This document shows positions 1-12,117 of a stretch of DNA of 64,000 nt, in pieces. Positions within the stretch are counted from its first letter, which is position 1, and the number at the start of each line of letters is the position of its first letter. The notes under the pieces are model-generated. The model saw only the letters and a program-made list of their open reading frames with translations. It did not search any database and was not told the DNA's origin. The position numbers and the translations under genes were made by a program. The DNA comes from Eutypella sp. D-1 (Eukaryota > Ascomycota > Sordariomycetes > Xylariales > Diatrypaceae), in assembly GCA_023313575.1 (NCBI GenBank), contig JAJTTP010000002.1, positions 868,001-932,000 of the forward strand, read 5' to 3'.

Positions 1-3000
1 CACATAACGAAAACGAAAATCATGTAGACAGCAAAAATTTCTCCCCCTACGACCCCGAAGGATAGTAGAGGAGAGTCGGCTTCCGCGGACGTGCAATGCA
101 GGCCGGACCTCTCCTTCTTGCCCCCGGATCTTGAGCTGGGGAAACAGAGGGGAAAGGTAAGTATGAAGAAGAAAAGGGAGAAGAAGGAAAGGAATGTTGG
201 GAGGCGCGCTGTGTATTTATAGTTCCAGGGCGGTGTGTGTATGTGTGTGCTGGCTGGTGGACGAGGCGGCAGGATTTCTGCCATCCCGTCCACAATAAAC
301 GGCAGGTGCTACCTGGTCCGGGCGGGCTGGTTGTGGATGGGATAATACGGGTATGTTGGTATGTACCTTCATTATATAATAGGGGCCTCAACCTGACACG
401 GGCGTGACTTGTTCTCTATTGCGACAGCGCTATAAATAATGGCATCGTGAGATATAGGCCACAGTTGAGGCAGGAAACTTGCGACCGATATGCCATTTTG
501 TCGAGTCGACTCAGGCAGGGTATGCATGTCCATCTCATTGCCACATAAGATGGTCACGGCAGACACCACCTTACAACGAGCTACACGATGAGCTTGAGCT
601 GGTGCTAACGGCGTTTTTAAGCCGTCCCAGCAAGAATAGTGAATATATATAGAACCAGCCCGTCATGCTCGGCTCTTAATCATATAACAAGTATTATGCC
701 GCTGCAAGATGAAACCAAGCAGGGCCACGTAATTCCCAACAGAGAGGCTTGCCCGTGGATGCCGCATGGGCTTACTATTTGATCGGGAGGTGGCAGCTGG
801 TTCAGCCAGCAAGAGCATTGGGATAAAAAACTTGGTTCAGGGGCGCGTGCAGTTGAGCTATAACGGCGAGGCCGCACGACGGTAACAAAAAGGAATATAC
901 CATCGAGAACCAATTACCATTTCTGTGGCGTGTGTCTGACTCAAATCCATAGCGGCGAACCAACGTGGTTATGCTGGATTTCCGCTCGGTGGAACTCAGA
1001 GGCCGGACGGTGCAACAGCTGCACTCTCACGATTTCAGACCAGGCCCATTGCCGAAGAGTCAGGAGTGGTTGGACGAGGTAGAAGTGCGGCAGAAGCGCG
1101 ATCTCGTGTCGACTATACTCGCCGTCGAGGTGATGGTTGTCTGTGGCGGGGGGAAAAGCCGCAGTTAGCTATTCCACAGGAAAGAATGTGAGCTACTTTC
1201 ATAGCCCAATGTTCCAGACATATCCGGGAAGTGCGCTTAGAACCTCCAGGTTATGCTGGAAAACAACTCCACTAGTCCGTGTGTCCCTCCCGCCGCCTCG
1301 TGGGAGGAAGGGACGGCCTTGCGGAAGTCGATCGTGAAGCATGCCCGTTCATCCTAGCAAACACCCATGTCAAGATCAATCACCCGGTGCCCTCTGAGCT
1401 TCTGTGCGAATAGGCCCGCTGGTTTCAGTTAGTCTTTTATATGACGGGTCTTCTACCAGCTTGACGCGGGCAGGCATGCCGCTGGATGTTCTCTTCAGTT
1501 ATCCCCTGCAACGCCCCGGCGCGCGCGAGATTGTCCTGCACATCTACGTGGAAGTAACTGCAACCAGAGCGCGAACTCCAGATCTGGATTGTTCTCGTTC
1601 CCTGATAATGAAACCGATCTCGAGAGTAAACTCTCTTCGCGCGTGAACTCTCACCGCAGCGTTGGAGATGGCCCTGGAATGAGGGGGAGACATGATGCTC
1701 CTGCTGTCTTTGTACATGATTGCGACAGGCCTGAGACCAACAGATAGTCCCGGACCTATCCCATGCACAGCAGCCCATCGATCGCGTATGCACGTCTTGC
1801 ATAAAGGCGAAGACGGGGAAAAGGAGTTATCTTCTATATCTTGCTCTTTCTAGTCAGTGGCCGTGGGTGGTATATCTGTCAGAGCACGGCCCTCGCGTTT
1901 GAACCGACGGCACCCAGTTGCCTGCTGCTCATCCCCGACGGGGGGGGGGGGGGGTGGGGAGGATGACGTTCTTGTATCCCGAAGCCAGACGGGGTGATGA
2001 CAGGACGAGCTTTTGTCAGGATCAGCCAACGGGGTTTGCCCCCCAAATGTCACACTTTTCGCGCCGTGTTTTCCGGGTCAGTTACTTGGACCGGCAAGGC
2101 GGTCGCGATTGCTGTAGTCATATATGAGCACATTCTAGGCCCGCTATCCTATCCTGGGTTCTGGCCGTCGTTTCTTATATTAGCTGGAACTGGTGAGTGG
2201 GTTAGGATATTCGCGAAGGATAGAAACGTCTCCTCCATCCCGCCATCTCCGTCGTAATCAAGTGCCGTGATTTCAGGTATTTTGATGGGCAGTGCAATAT
2301 TTAGTGGCATATGATCTTCGCGATGATCCCGAGTGCAGGTGAAGTGCGAAGTGTAGGTGAATGAGTTAAGTCTGATCAAGGCAACTTTGGAAAGCAAAAA
2401 ACAAAAGGGGTTCGGAAAGTGAAGTACCCAATAGGTGTAATGCAAGTAGTGTGTTACGTACAGTCATCGACATTTCTGAAGTTGGCATGATTGTATTGTT
2501 TCTCTATTATAATAAGTGCCATCGCGAATGATTGAAGTTCAAACCCGAGGTCTCGGAGTCCTATATGCTACACCATCATACAGCAGTGTACGCGAGTAAA
2601 TTATTACTTCCTACTATCAGCGTAAACGCCTCCCACCCATCATAGGATCAGTTAGTTAGCATTCATGCGGAAACTCACCGCCCCCTCCCTTTGTTAAAGT
2701 AATGTGCCATATTAGACGCAGCCAGTACCAGAGAAACAAACGCCCTGATTTGTCGTGCGCGATGCTGTTATAATCGATACCCATTCATCTCCATTTCTTC
2801 AAGGCGCTATTATAGGCGCTTGTCGATGCCGTGGCCGGGCTAAAAGTCGTCACAGACTATTGATGTTCCTAATCGGGAGCTAAAAGCTTCCTCGGTTACT
2901 AGGCACGGATGGGGAGATCATAACCCCCTTAACGCGCATAACAAGCATACAGGGCAAGGGAGGGGGGGGTAAGTGAGGAGGACGCGCGCGTATATGCGCG

Positions 3001-3781
3001 CTACATTATTGTAAAGGCTCGACTTAAGTTCCTACTTGCTTACATATACTTAGGTAACTTATGTACTTAAGTAGGTTGGTTGCCTTAGGATGGGTTCGTA
3101 CGCTATTCCCATGCATGCACGTACACACACCAACAGTCCTGCACTCAGCTTCAGAGGACGGAAATAATAAGCTCGCCTCTCCTTGGACTGACCGGTGCCT
3201 ATCTATAGGTCGCTTACCGACCTGATAAGCATGCGTCCCACCGCCTGGACAGGCTTACCGGAGGATTTAAAACCCCGCCGAGTCGATGCTATCTGCACCA
3301 CAAGACATCTCCTCTCACTTGGCACGCGGGACGAACGGGGGACCATGCGGCCGAGGGAGGGCGCCATATGACTTACAATAGTAAGGCCGGACGAAAATAA
3401 GGCTCTCGTCGCGGCTGCCGAATGCGGGGAACTTGGGCCCCTCCCCCTGTAGTTTGCCTTACCGAACTTAGAACCATCCGGGCTAAGGTGAACTATGAGG
3501 GCCCATTAGAGGACAAGGCTATAGACTATAAAGGGGAGACGAGTCCCACCTAGGTAAGATATGTCCGGGCGATCGCTCATGTAAGACGAGTTTGGTACCT
3601 GTGATAAAATTAACGCAGCGGGTTTATCAGCAGCTTCCTAAGGTTCGGATCGAAACCCTAATAGACACACCAACAAGTCCTTTCCTAAATCGCTGGTTTC
3701 ACGTCTGTCTCGATTTGGAGGAGATTCCAACATAAAGTTTAGTCCGCAGGAATACTAGGTTGTCCAAGTTAAATTTACAAA
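1..3781. other. gene-free stretch at the left edge
   Basis: No open reading frame here has a recognisable family pattern or convincing splice structure. A 15-base G run lies at 1940-1954. The part just before the aldehyde dehydrogenase (about 3000-3780) is rich in short TAGGTA/TTAAGTA-type words, typical of intergenic DNA in this window. Two overlapping minus-strand frames at 1437-1802 look slightly protein-like but need a frameshift to join. The stretch should contain the promoter of the aldehyde dehydrogenase; no TATA box was clear enough to call. Confidence 0.6.
1940..1954. repeat. G15 homopolymer
   Basis: Fifteen consecutive G. Similar G-rich runs occur at 16946-16959 and 21829-21853. 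Such runs are prone to length errors in assembly and to G-quadruplex formation. Confidence 0.8.
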
Positions 3782-5288
3782 ATGAAGGGCTACACGGTCC
3801 CGTTTGTCATCGACGGCAAGGAACTCTATGCCAAGCAGTCCTTCGACGTGGTGTCGCCGGCCTCAGGCGAGGTAGTCCACCACGTCGGCATCGCAACCGA
3901 GGAGGAGGTCACCGCGGCCGTCGAGGCAGCCGCCGCCGCTGGTCGCCAGTGGCGCAACACGACACCCGCCACGCGACGGGACATCCTTCTCATGGCGGCG
4001 GAGATCATGGAGGCAAGGCGCGGAGAGCTGGCGCAGTACATGGTCGACGAGGTCGCCGCGAACCTGCACTGGGCCAACTTCAACCTCGACGTGACTATCG
4101 ACATGCTCAAGGACACCGCCGGACACATCTCAAGCCTGGCCGGGAGTGTGCCGGCCCTCGCCGACCCCACATGCAGCTCTATGATCCTGCGGGAACCTTA
4201 CGGCGTGGTTCTGGCCATCGCGCCATGGTGAGTAGCAGCCTACAGGCACCGAAAACGAGAAAGAAAAAAAAAGAAATCAATTTGCGATAACTGACCTATT
4301 CCATAGGAATGCGCCGTACATACTCGGAATGCGCTCGGTGTTGTTCCCTATTGCGGCCGGGTGCACCGTAGTACTGAAGGGCTCCGAGCGGTCACCCCGC
4401 GTCATGCACGGCATCGTGTCCGTGCTCCACGAGGCGGGTCTTCCCGCCGGCGTGCTGAACTACATAACGACGGACGTGGCGAGCGCGGCGGCGGTGACGA
4501 CGGCGCTGATCGCGCACCCGAAAGTCAAGAAGCTCAACTTCACGGGCAGCACAGCGGTGGGGCGAATCGTGGGGCGGATCGCGGGGGAGAACCTGAAGCC
4601 AGCAGTGCTGGAGCTTGGCGGCAAGGCGCCCGCTATCGTGTGGGAGGACGCGGACCTGGACCTTGCCGCCCAGCAGTGCACGTTCGGCGCCTTCCTGTTT
4701 GGCGGCCAGATCTGCATGAGCACGGAGCGCATCGTCGTGCACCGCAGGGTCAGCGAGGCGTTCCAGAAGAAGCTAGTGGCGGCGGTGGAGAAGATCTTCC
4801 CCTCCGGAGGCGACGCGCCGGTCCTCATCGCGGGCGACGCGGTGGTCAAGAACAAAGCACTGCTGAAGGACGCGACCAGCAAGGGTGCAGCCCTTCTCAA
4901 TGGCGACATCGAGGCACAGGAAATATCGAAGACAAGGATGCGGCCGATTGTGGTCGGCAAGGTGACGCCAGACATGGACCTCTACAAGCAGGAGTCTTTC
5001 GGCCCGACGGTGAGCTTGATTGAGGTTGAGACTGAGGAGGAGGCGCTCCGGATCGCCAATGACACAGAGTACGGGCTCAACTCAGCGGTCTTCACGGAGG
5101 ACCTCAGGAGGGGCCTACGGTTCGCCAAAGAGATCGAGGCGGGCGCGGTGCACATCAACAATATGACGGTCCACGACGAGATGGCGCTTCCGCATGGAGG
5201 GTCCAAGGCCAGTGGATATGGCAGATTCAACGGCAGGCCAGGCTTGGACGAGTGGTTGAGGACCAAGTCGGTGACATGGAGGAATTAG
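3782..5288 (+). CDS. NAD(P)+-dependent aldehyde dehydrogenase, salicylaldehyde/vanillin dehydrogenase type
   Basis: Two exons, 3782-4227 and 4307-5288, give a 475-residue protein, a normal ALDH length. The 79-bp intron has a GTGAGT donor, a CTGAC branch-like site and an ATAG acceptor, and it splits the Trp codon of the conserved PWNAP motif. Visible ALDH landmarks are WNAPY (149-153, with the oxyanion-hole Asn at 150), FTGSTAVG (227-234), general base Glu at 251 in LELGGK, and nucleophile Cys at 285 in FGGQICMS. The sequence around the Cys (GGQICMSTERIVV) resembles salicylaldehyde/vanillin dehydrogenases, which oxidise aromatic aldehydes to acids. That substrate assignment is inferred from this motif only. 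There is no signal peptide, so it is probably cytosolic. The next gene starts 545 bp downstream on the same strand. Confidence 0.93.
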
Positions 5289-5833
5289 TGTGAGCATGTC
5301 TGCATGGAAACCTAGCTGGTAGCAGGAAATCGCAAAGGAATTTGAGAATATTTCGAGACTGCTTCGAGACCAAGAATGTGATTTTTTACAGTAGGGAGAT
5401 ATGCCCAGGTAATATGAATGCATACCCAGAGAGACCAGTTCAGCCACAAGCATTGAGAAATGTATGAATAGGGGTACTCGGCATCTTCGGACTAGATAGG
5501 GGGGGCGAGTTGAAGTAAGTACTTAGCTCTTACTAGGTACATGTATGCACTTGATAAGTGATAAGTAACGCCGGCAGGCTGGGCCAGGAGCATTAGTGGG
5601 GTAGCTAAGCAGTGGGCAAGCAGGGTACCTGGGTAGCTCAGCTGCTCATTAATGTACATACAACGTAACTAAATACACTGTTAAACGTCATTTTTGCAGT
5701 GAACCTTGAAGTAAATATTTTTTTCCTCCCCTATCTTCCCCGTTCGCTTTATTTCTTCTACCCGATATCAACACCTATAAGCCTAGGTTGTGGCATTCTA
5801 CATAATCACACACATACACACACATCGTACATA
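5289..5833. other. intergenic region between ALDH and the small myristoylated-protein gene
   Basis: AT-richer spacer with several TACTAGGTA/TAGGTA-like words and, near its right end, a short CA repeat (about 5808-5824) just before the downstream ATG. It should hold the 3' end of the dehydrogenase transcript and the promoter of the next gene. No coding signal was seen. Confidence 0.5.
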
Positions 5834-6571
5834 ATGGGCAATAAAGCCTCAAAACCGGCTCAGTCCGCAGCGCGCAAGTTTCCGACGAGGGCACCGGGGA
5901 GCGCAGTACCCCCGACCCCTCCTCCGAGGGCGGCTCCGAGGGCGGCTCCGGGAGCCGGGCCCGCTGCCGGACCTGCATCCGGAGCGACGGGGCGCAAGGC
6001 CTCGTTTGCGAAAGATGACCGTGAGTTTCATTTAGCAACACGGCACTGAAACCTCGTGAACTTTACGGGCATGGAATCTGACATCACTTTCCTAGATATT
6101 CAAGCCGACGGACGAGATCCAGACCTAGACCCGAACCCGCTCCGGGACGCGGCTTTCTCATCGCGACTGCGCCAGATGGGCGTCGCAACTCCAAACCCGA
6201 CGTTATCCAATTCCTCAACCGCGAACCCGTTCCCCTCAGGCACTGCGCCGCCAGCTTCCGCATCCACCACCACCTCGTCCACCTACCAGCAGCAGCAGGA
6301 CCCGCGGTTCCGGCGACCCGCCCCGGGAAACGCGACGCTAGGCGTACTCGAGGCACGGCGGCTGTTGCAGGAGCGCGCGGAGGCCGAGCTCGAGGATTCC
6401 GCCACCGGCGCCCGCGGCCGCGAGTTCCTCGACGCCGCCACCCTACGCCATGTCCTCGGCCTGCGCGCCCACGGCACCCCTGCCTCTGAGATCGAGGCCA
6501 GGCTGAGGCTCAAGCCGGGCGTCGTTGCGAGGCTGGGGACTCAGGGCGTCGTCGTGCCTCTGGTTGTGTGA
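5834..6571 (+). CDS. small predicted N-myristoylated protein with a C-terminal helix-turn-helix-like segment
   Basis: Exons 5834-6020 and 6096-6571 (75-bp intron, GTGAGT donor, CCTAG acceptor) encode about 220 residues. The protein starts MGNKASKP, a textbook N-myristoylation signal (Gly2, Ser6, Lys7), which suggests membrane anchoring. A Pro/Ala/Arg-rich low-complexity stretch follows (about 8-60), then a Ser/Thr-rich linker, then a C-terminal helical part (about 145-220) with a coiled-coil-like segment rich in Glu/Ala/Arg. The last 45 residues read as a helix-turn-helix (ATLRHVLGL, SEIEARL, VARLG). Proteins of this architecture occur widely in filamentous ascomycetes as hypothetical or helix-turn-helix proteins; the function is unknown to me. 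The start is chosen for the myristoylation motif. In-frame codons lie upstream but have no supporting feature. Confidence 0.75.
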
Positions 6572-7010
6572 AGGGGGGCGGTCGTGTTGGGTTTCGGTAT
6601 TTATTACTTGTAAAACAATGGGACATTATTAGGGCATTCAAGCGGGTCATGAGTAATGAACAATAGGGGCGAACGAAGTATATCGCTGTTCTTAACAGTG
6701 ACTTGTGAAATATGGAATATGGTGTATGCTATATATATATATATATGCAGTGTGGCGTATGGCTATTATACATACTCTAGCGTGTAAGAAAGGCAGAATA
6801 TCGGCTTGGTATGACACAAGGTTGTCCTTGCTTTATGAAGACAAATGCATATATACCAACTTTAAAGGTATCAATCTGGCCTCCATAGCACTCTGCCTCT
6901 ACATCTTGTACTTCTGCAGGCACCACAACTAACCACCGCCTATGTGCCAGTCAAGACATCCTCCCGCAGTCGCTCAACTCCCCCGGGCCTCCTCAGCGAA
7001 ACCAGACGCA
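6572..7010. other. convergent 3' intergenic region with AT microsatellite
   Basis: Spacer between the converging small myristoylated-protein gene (+) and the short-chain dehydrogenase (-). It contains an (AT)n run at about 6731-6746. No gene was recognised; the weak frame at 6705-6932 is low complexity. Confidence 0.5.
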
Positions 7011-8405
7011 TTACCAGGCGGAGTGCCCGCCGTCGATCCGGAGGTCGGCACCGGTCATGAAGCGGCTGGCGTCGGAGAGCAGGAAGACGGCGGCGCCGCG
7101 GTAGTCCTCGGGCCCGCTGAGCTTGCCCAGCATGTTCTGGCGGGGCCACTCCGTCTCGCGCTCGGGGAACTTGTCGAATAGCGCCCGCACCATGTCCGTC
7201 ACGATGTACCCTGGCGAGATCGTGTTCACCCTGATTCCGTGCTGGCCCCATTCCGACGCTAGGTTTCGCCCCAGCTGGATCACCGCCGCCTTCGATGCGT
7301 TGTATACCCTGTTTGGGTGGTCAGTCGGCAGGTCAAGTGATCAAATAGCTGTTGTCTACGAGGAAGTTATCGTGATGAGGGAGGGGAAAGGGATCGGAAT
7401 AAAACGTACGGACAGATCAACCCCCTATTAGCGACAGAGCCGCTCATACTCGCAATGAGGGCGATGCTGCCGCCTGTCTGTAGACGGACCATCTGACGCG
7501 CTACGGCCTGCGCCGTCATGAGGACGCCGGTCACATTGACGCCGAGCATGCGGTCGGAGTCGGCGGCCGTGTAATCGAGCGCCGCCGTCTCCTGTTGGAT
7601 GCCCGCCGCGGCGATGAGCCCGTCCAGCCGGCCCCGAGTACGCACGATTTCCGCCGTGATCCCGTTCAGCTGATCCACCCCGTCCCGCACGTCCACCTGG
7701 TGGTACGTCAGCGACGTGTCCAGCTCCTTCCCCGCCCGCTTCGCCACCGCCGCGTACTTGCTGTTGGGGCCCGGCTCCGGCTGGCGGTCGAATACGTGCA
7801 CTGTTTATTATTAGCATGCGCATGTTCAATAGGTTTCCGGTATTATAAAGCGCAAGGAGGGTGCAGATTGGGTTGATATGTAATCATTGACCTCGGTATT
7901 GATTTCTCTTGTAAACAGGATCTGAAGGGAAACAGGCGGGTAATACAAGGGGCCACCGCGCGTTTTAATATTATAACCTACCTGTTGCACCAGCCTCGAG
8001 AAGCGCCTCTGTTTGCACGAGACCGAGGCCTTGGGCACCACCAGACACGACGATGACCTTGTCCTTGAGGCTAAATTCAGGCAGCAGCCCTTTCGGGCCG
8101 TGCGCGAAGGGGTCGACAGTGAGATTCCGAGCGGTCGCATGCAGTGATCTCCGGCCGTCCCGGGGCTTACTGGTGGCGAAAGCAGCAGTAGCAGCGCTGG
8201 TGTGCAGTGGCCGACGCCCCGGAACCGAAACGGCGGAATAAGCTGAGGCTGACCGGTCAGATGTTGACACCGGTACCCCGGAACCGCGGCATGCCGCAGA
8301 TCGGGAAACGGCGGCGGCGGCGGCGCAATGCGACGCTCGACATGTCGGTGCCGTTAGAAGCCGCCGCCCTAATGCGGGCATGATACGTATCGATTTGGGT
8401 GTCAT
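7011..8405 (-). CDS. short-chain dehydrogenase/reductase (classical SDR) with long presequence-like N terminus
   Basis: Three exons read right to left, 8405-7982, 7800-7410 and 7308-7011, give 370 residues. The introns are 181 and 101 bp with GTAGGT and GTACGT donors. The SDR core starts near residue 112. It shows the cofactor loop SGGAQGLG (121-128), the AAAG element (about 204-207), Asn at 230, catalytic Ser at 261, and Tyr274/Lys278 in VYNASK, so the catalytic tetrad is complete. The C terminus ends in the common TGADLRIDGGHSAW pattern. The first 110 residues are Arg/Ala/Ser-rich without acidic residues until about 50, consistent with a mitochondrial presequence. A shorter start inside exon 1 is possible. 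The subgroup resembles fungal polyol/gluconate-type reductases, but the substrate cannot be named. Confidence 0.88.
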
Positions 8406-11400
8406 GTTGTTTATCTTTCCGTTCCTGTCTTTCTTCTTTTTATTTTATTTTTCTCTTTCTGTTCGAGATTTTGTTTCTTCTCTACACTATTTCTGTCCTT
8501 GTATTCAAGGGACTCGATTTTCAGAGCAAAGTGAAAGAAGATGGTTCATATGATACGTGATGCGGCAGTTGTAGGGCACTAGTATGGAAAGGACTGCGGT
8601 CTCTGCCTTTTTTTTTCTTGCGGACAATGAGGCCTCCTACCCTATCGAGACATAGGAGGAGGAAAAACTGGAACAACGGTCCCGGTGATCTCGGGATAAC
8701 AAAGACGGGTAGGACAAGACAAGGCCAGACAGGGCACAGGTGCAGGTGCAGGGTGGCGCAAAGGGGCAGGGTAGGCACGTGGTCGATACCCGAAACAAGG
8801 AGGCGGAATCGGGAGCAATATAATCGACCCGTACCAGGATCCCACGATATCTTCGCGTAACCGCACTGGCAGAAGGAAAAACAGGGCAGGGGCAGGGCAG
8901 AATAGGGCAGAAACGACCAAGCAAAGTTCAACGTAGACAAGACAGCTACCAGTTTATATGAGAATGGTGACCAAGGTCGAGGGCAGCAGCTCGCTTCTCG
9001 CGTCCTTCGGAAAACGTCACGTATGCCGTACTGACTTACCTAATTAGAGGAACCCGGGAATCCGTACCTGTCTGTCTACCTGCTATGTACTTAAACTATA
9101 GGCCGGTGTGGTCCCTTGTCCATGGAAGTGCCATGTCTACCTAGCTCAGACTAGGAAGCTTCTTCACGGTGCACACACATCATGTGCGCATGCTGTACAT
9201 CATGGCACATACTAAACAGCAATAATGGCAATAATGGGTAGGGGAAGGCATCGCCAAGGAAAACGGACCCCCAAAAGTTGAAGAGCCGGGGGTCCCCCTC
9301 ATCCTCTCTCGTCTAATTTCCCTACCGGCGAAGTAGCATTATTAGACTGAGGAGGAGCGAGGTGGGAAACACGGATGCGTATTCGCAAATCATAAGGGTT
9401 CAGAGAAGAGGAGAAGACGTAAAGTGAGACGAGAAAAAAACTTGACTCGTGACCCCATAGATGACAAGGCTTACCCATAGTAGTTGCTGTGTGTAGGAGA
9501 GGTTGCCCGTGAGTATATTCCCGCGGGATGTCTCGTTCAGAGTTAACCTAACTCCACTGGTTCATTCCGCTGCCCGACCTGCACGGAACGGGGTGGGCGC
9601 GACGCGCGGGTAATTCGAAGAAACGGGGGAGGGGTTGAACCGGTGAGCGAGTCAAGAATCTGATATCTGACAGGGCGAGCGCAACGGGGAGATGGTACGT
9701 CGTCCCCGGCGGATAGATAAATTACAGGTAGACAGCAATGTGAGGGCTTTTTTTCCCACTGCCCCTTACCATCGTCTTACCACTTGATGACACGTCGAGA
9801 CCTCGCGGGCCTTGCTCTTCACTTTGGGACGTCCCCCAAACCCGCTAGCGGACACACGATATATGGTACACGCAACGCACACATACGATTCAGATTCAGA
9901 TCCGCCTGAAAAGGGGGGAAGGGGGGGAATAGGCCGTCGCCCTGCCTCAAATTTTGCGCTCACTTCTCGCCGGGCAACTAGATCCGAAGGTGTAAGGCAA
10001 GGTAAGAAGAAAGAAGCATAGACCCGAGGACCCCGAATTCAACGCAAGTCACGGGCGGTCAGAAACTCTGGGCCTTCCGGATTTCCTGTTTAGGGGTACC
10101 GTAGTTCAGAAAGTGGGGAGAGTCTAGCCGTCTAGTTCCTCGTGGGTCGAAGCATCGTGGTCGCGTCATTGTTCCGTCGACTGGTTTAGTACGCTCGCCT
10201 CGTGAGGTCTTCCACGGCCTGGACGGATTTAGTGTATATAACAAGGGGGAAGAGAAGCACTAGACTTAACAGGCGACACCTGAAAAAGAATGTTCCATAA
10301 TGCGGTATATCTGGCCTGTACCAACGCAACGTAGTCGTTGCTAGCCAGCAGGGAACGACCAAGGAGGAGTACGGCCTGGTTTTTTATTGAACCGTAGTAT
10401 GCGGTGCCACCACCTGCCTCTCCCTCTCCCCGCATCTACCGTAGGTAGTTATAAAGAGAAGAGGCACCCGAAGGAAAGCGGCGTCTGAGACGGAGACTGG
10501 AATGCTCACGAGATCTCGCCGCTAGCCTACTCTTGTGCTAGTTGATCGGCGGCGGCCTTTCCCTGGTTCCCCGCATCTGCAACATCCTGGGGCTGGGTTG
10601 CGCGTGGGTTGCCCTCAAAGCGGGCGTTCGTGCATTGCATCTTTGAATCTTTGCATCTTCCTCCCCCTCTCCTACCACCCCCTTGACGGCTTCTGGCGCC
10701 AGCGAGTGGCCCGCATCGCTCTGCTCAGTTTCCAATGAGGTAATGCACATTTTCCACAGTAGAAAAACTCCGGAGATACCACCCTGCGCGGCGCGTGCAA
10801 GTTCTTTCTATGCACCCACACAGCCGGCCCTGGACTATTTTTTTCCCCCTCCCCTATACCGAGGTACCTGGGGTCGTGCTAAGGTGCTATATATATCCTT
10901 TCTATATCCCTAAGAGGTACGTAGGTTACTTGCAATGTAACCTAGAGTTGTTCGGGAGCAGTAAGTAGTAGTAGTAGTAGACATCATTAAGCCCAACGAT
11001 CCTCCGAGATTAAATTTGCCTACATATCCTCCGTGATGGGGATGCAATGCATATGCAGCAGCGGCTCCTTTTGTTGCTCATGTGGCCTCATCTCCGGGTG
11101 TTACGTGTCTCGAATAGAGAAGTTCCTCCTTTCTCCCAGGCTAACCACGACCTGGCGAACCTGCTGTACATGCTACATGTGTGGTGCGAGGCGAGAGGAT
11201 TTCCCTGCGAGGCCTCCATCTCTTCCTTCTCCTCCTCCGTGACAACAACTGCCAGCTATCTCGAAGATTCTACCGGCGCAGCCACATACATCAGGTAGGG
11301 GGGGATGATGATTGCTCGAACGGACGGGTGTACACTGTACCAGAGCCCTGAAACATCCGGACCGTTCTCCGCTTCGGTGGGCGCGACGTCGTGATTGGCG

Positions 11401-12117
11401 AGATGCAGGAGCCGTGTCTTACCCGCTAAAGAACATGCACTTTCGCAGCGAGACGACCAATCTACTGCAGGCACAGAATGTCCCCTCCTAAATCTCATTC
11501 GCGGCGCGCAACATCACGACATAGAAACCGGGCCGTATTACAACTCTTACAGCATATCTAAGCGGGAAAGGGGGCTAACTTGTGTGGCTCAAGTGGAAAA
11601 AAAAAGGGGGGGGAGGGTACTCGATCCAGGGAAACGCTTACTCGATCAGGGAACCCGTTGCTCTACCGAGACTTAAGGGGATAACTTGCCAATGCTCCTT
11701 TTTTTCTCCCGCGAAGTGTCCTTGCGTGTTTCCGGTGAGAAGGGCCGTCCCGGCTTCTACGCCGTGCTAATCCCAGGAGCGAGGACGGCGAGGGACTATA
11801 TCCGTGGGGTGGGGGCAGAAGCAGAGCCTCAAGTATGACTGAGACTACTCAAGGTCGGCTGGCAACGTATCGCGAGGGCTTGCAGCACCTAGCAGCAGTT
11901 TCTGTGGGGTAGGCTTGTTGCGGAAATTAATAGAATAACTTTTCAACGTACTCGCAAGGTTTGTGCTACTAATTCTCACATGTCTGTGGGGTTCTAGAGT
12001 TGCACGTAGGTACACAGTCCAGAAATTTCTCGCTTAGAATTGCATGGCTATATTAATCATCATCAGTATATGCGATACACATGAACTAAGATATCCAAAA
12101 AAAAATAAAAATAAAAA
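8406..12117. other. gene-free 3.7-kb region
   Basis: The long region between the SDR start and the GT90 stop has only short low-complexity or Pro/Ser-rich frames on both strands. It includes pyrimidine-rich DNA just upstream of the SDR (8405-8520), a TAG triplet run at about 10964-10979, and an A/T-rich end near 12095-12117 that probably belongs to the GT90 3' end. No gene, RNA or mobile element could be supported. Confidence 0.5.

Noticed and set aside
1437..1802. Possible small gene on the minus strand (two overlapping frames)
   Set aside because: Joining the two frames needs a frameshift near 1560, there is no clean splice pair, and no family was recognised.
8521..8940. 139-codon minus-strand frame upstream of the SDR
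   Set aside because: Overlapping frames of similar length in the same DNA and no family resemblance; probably promoter DNA.
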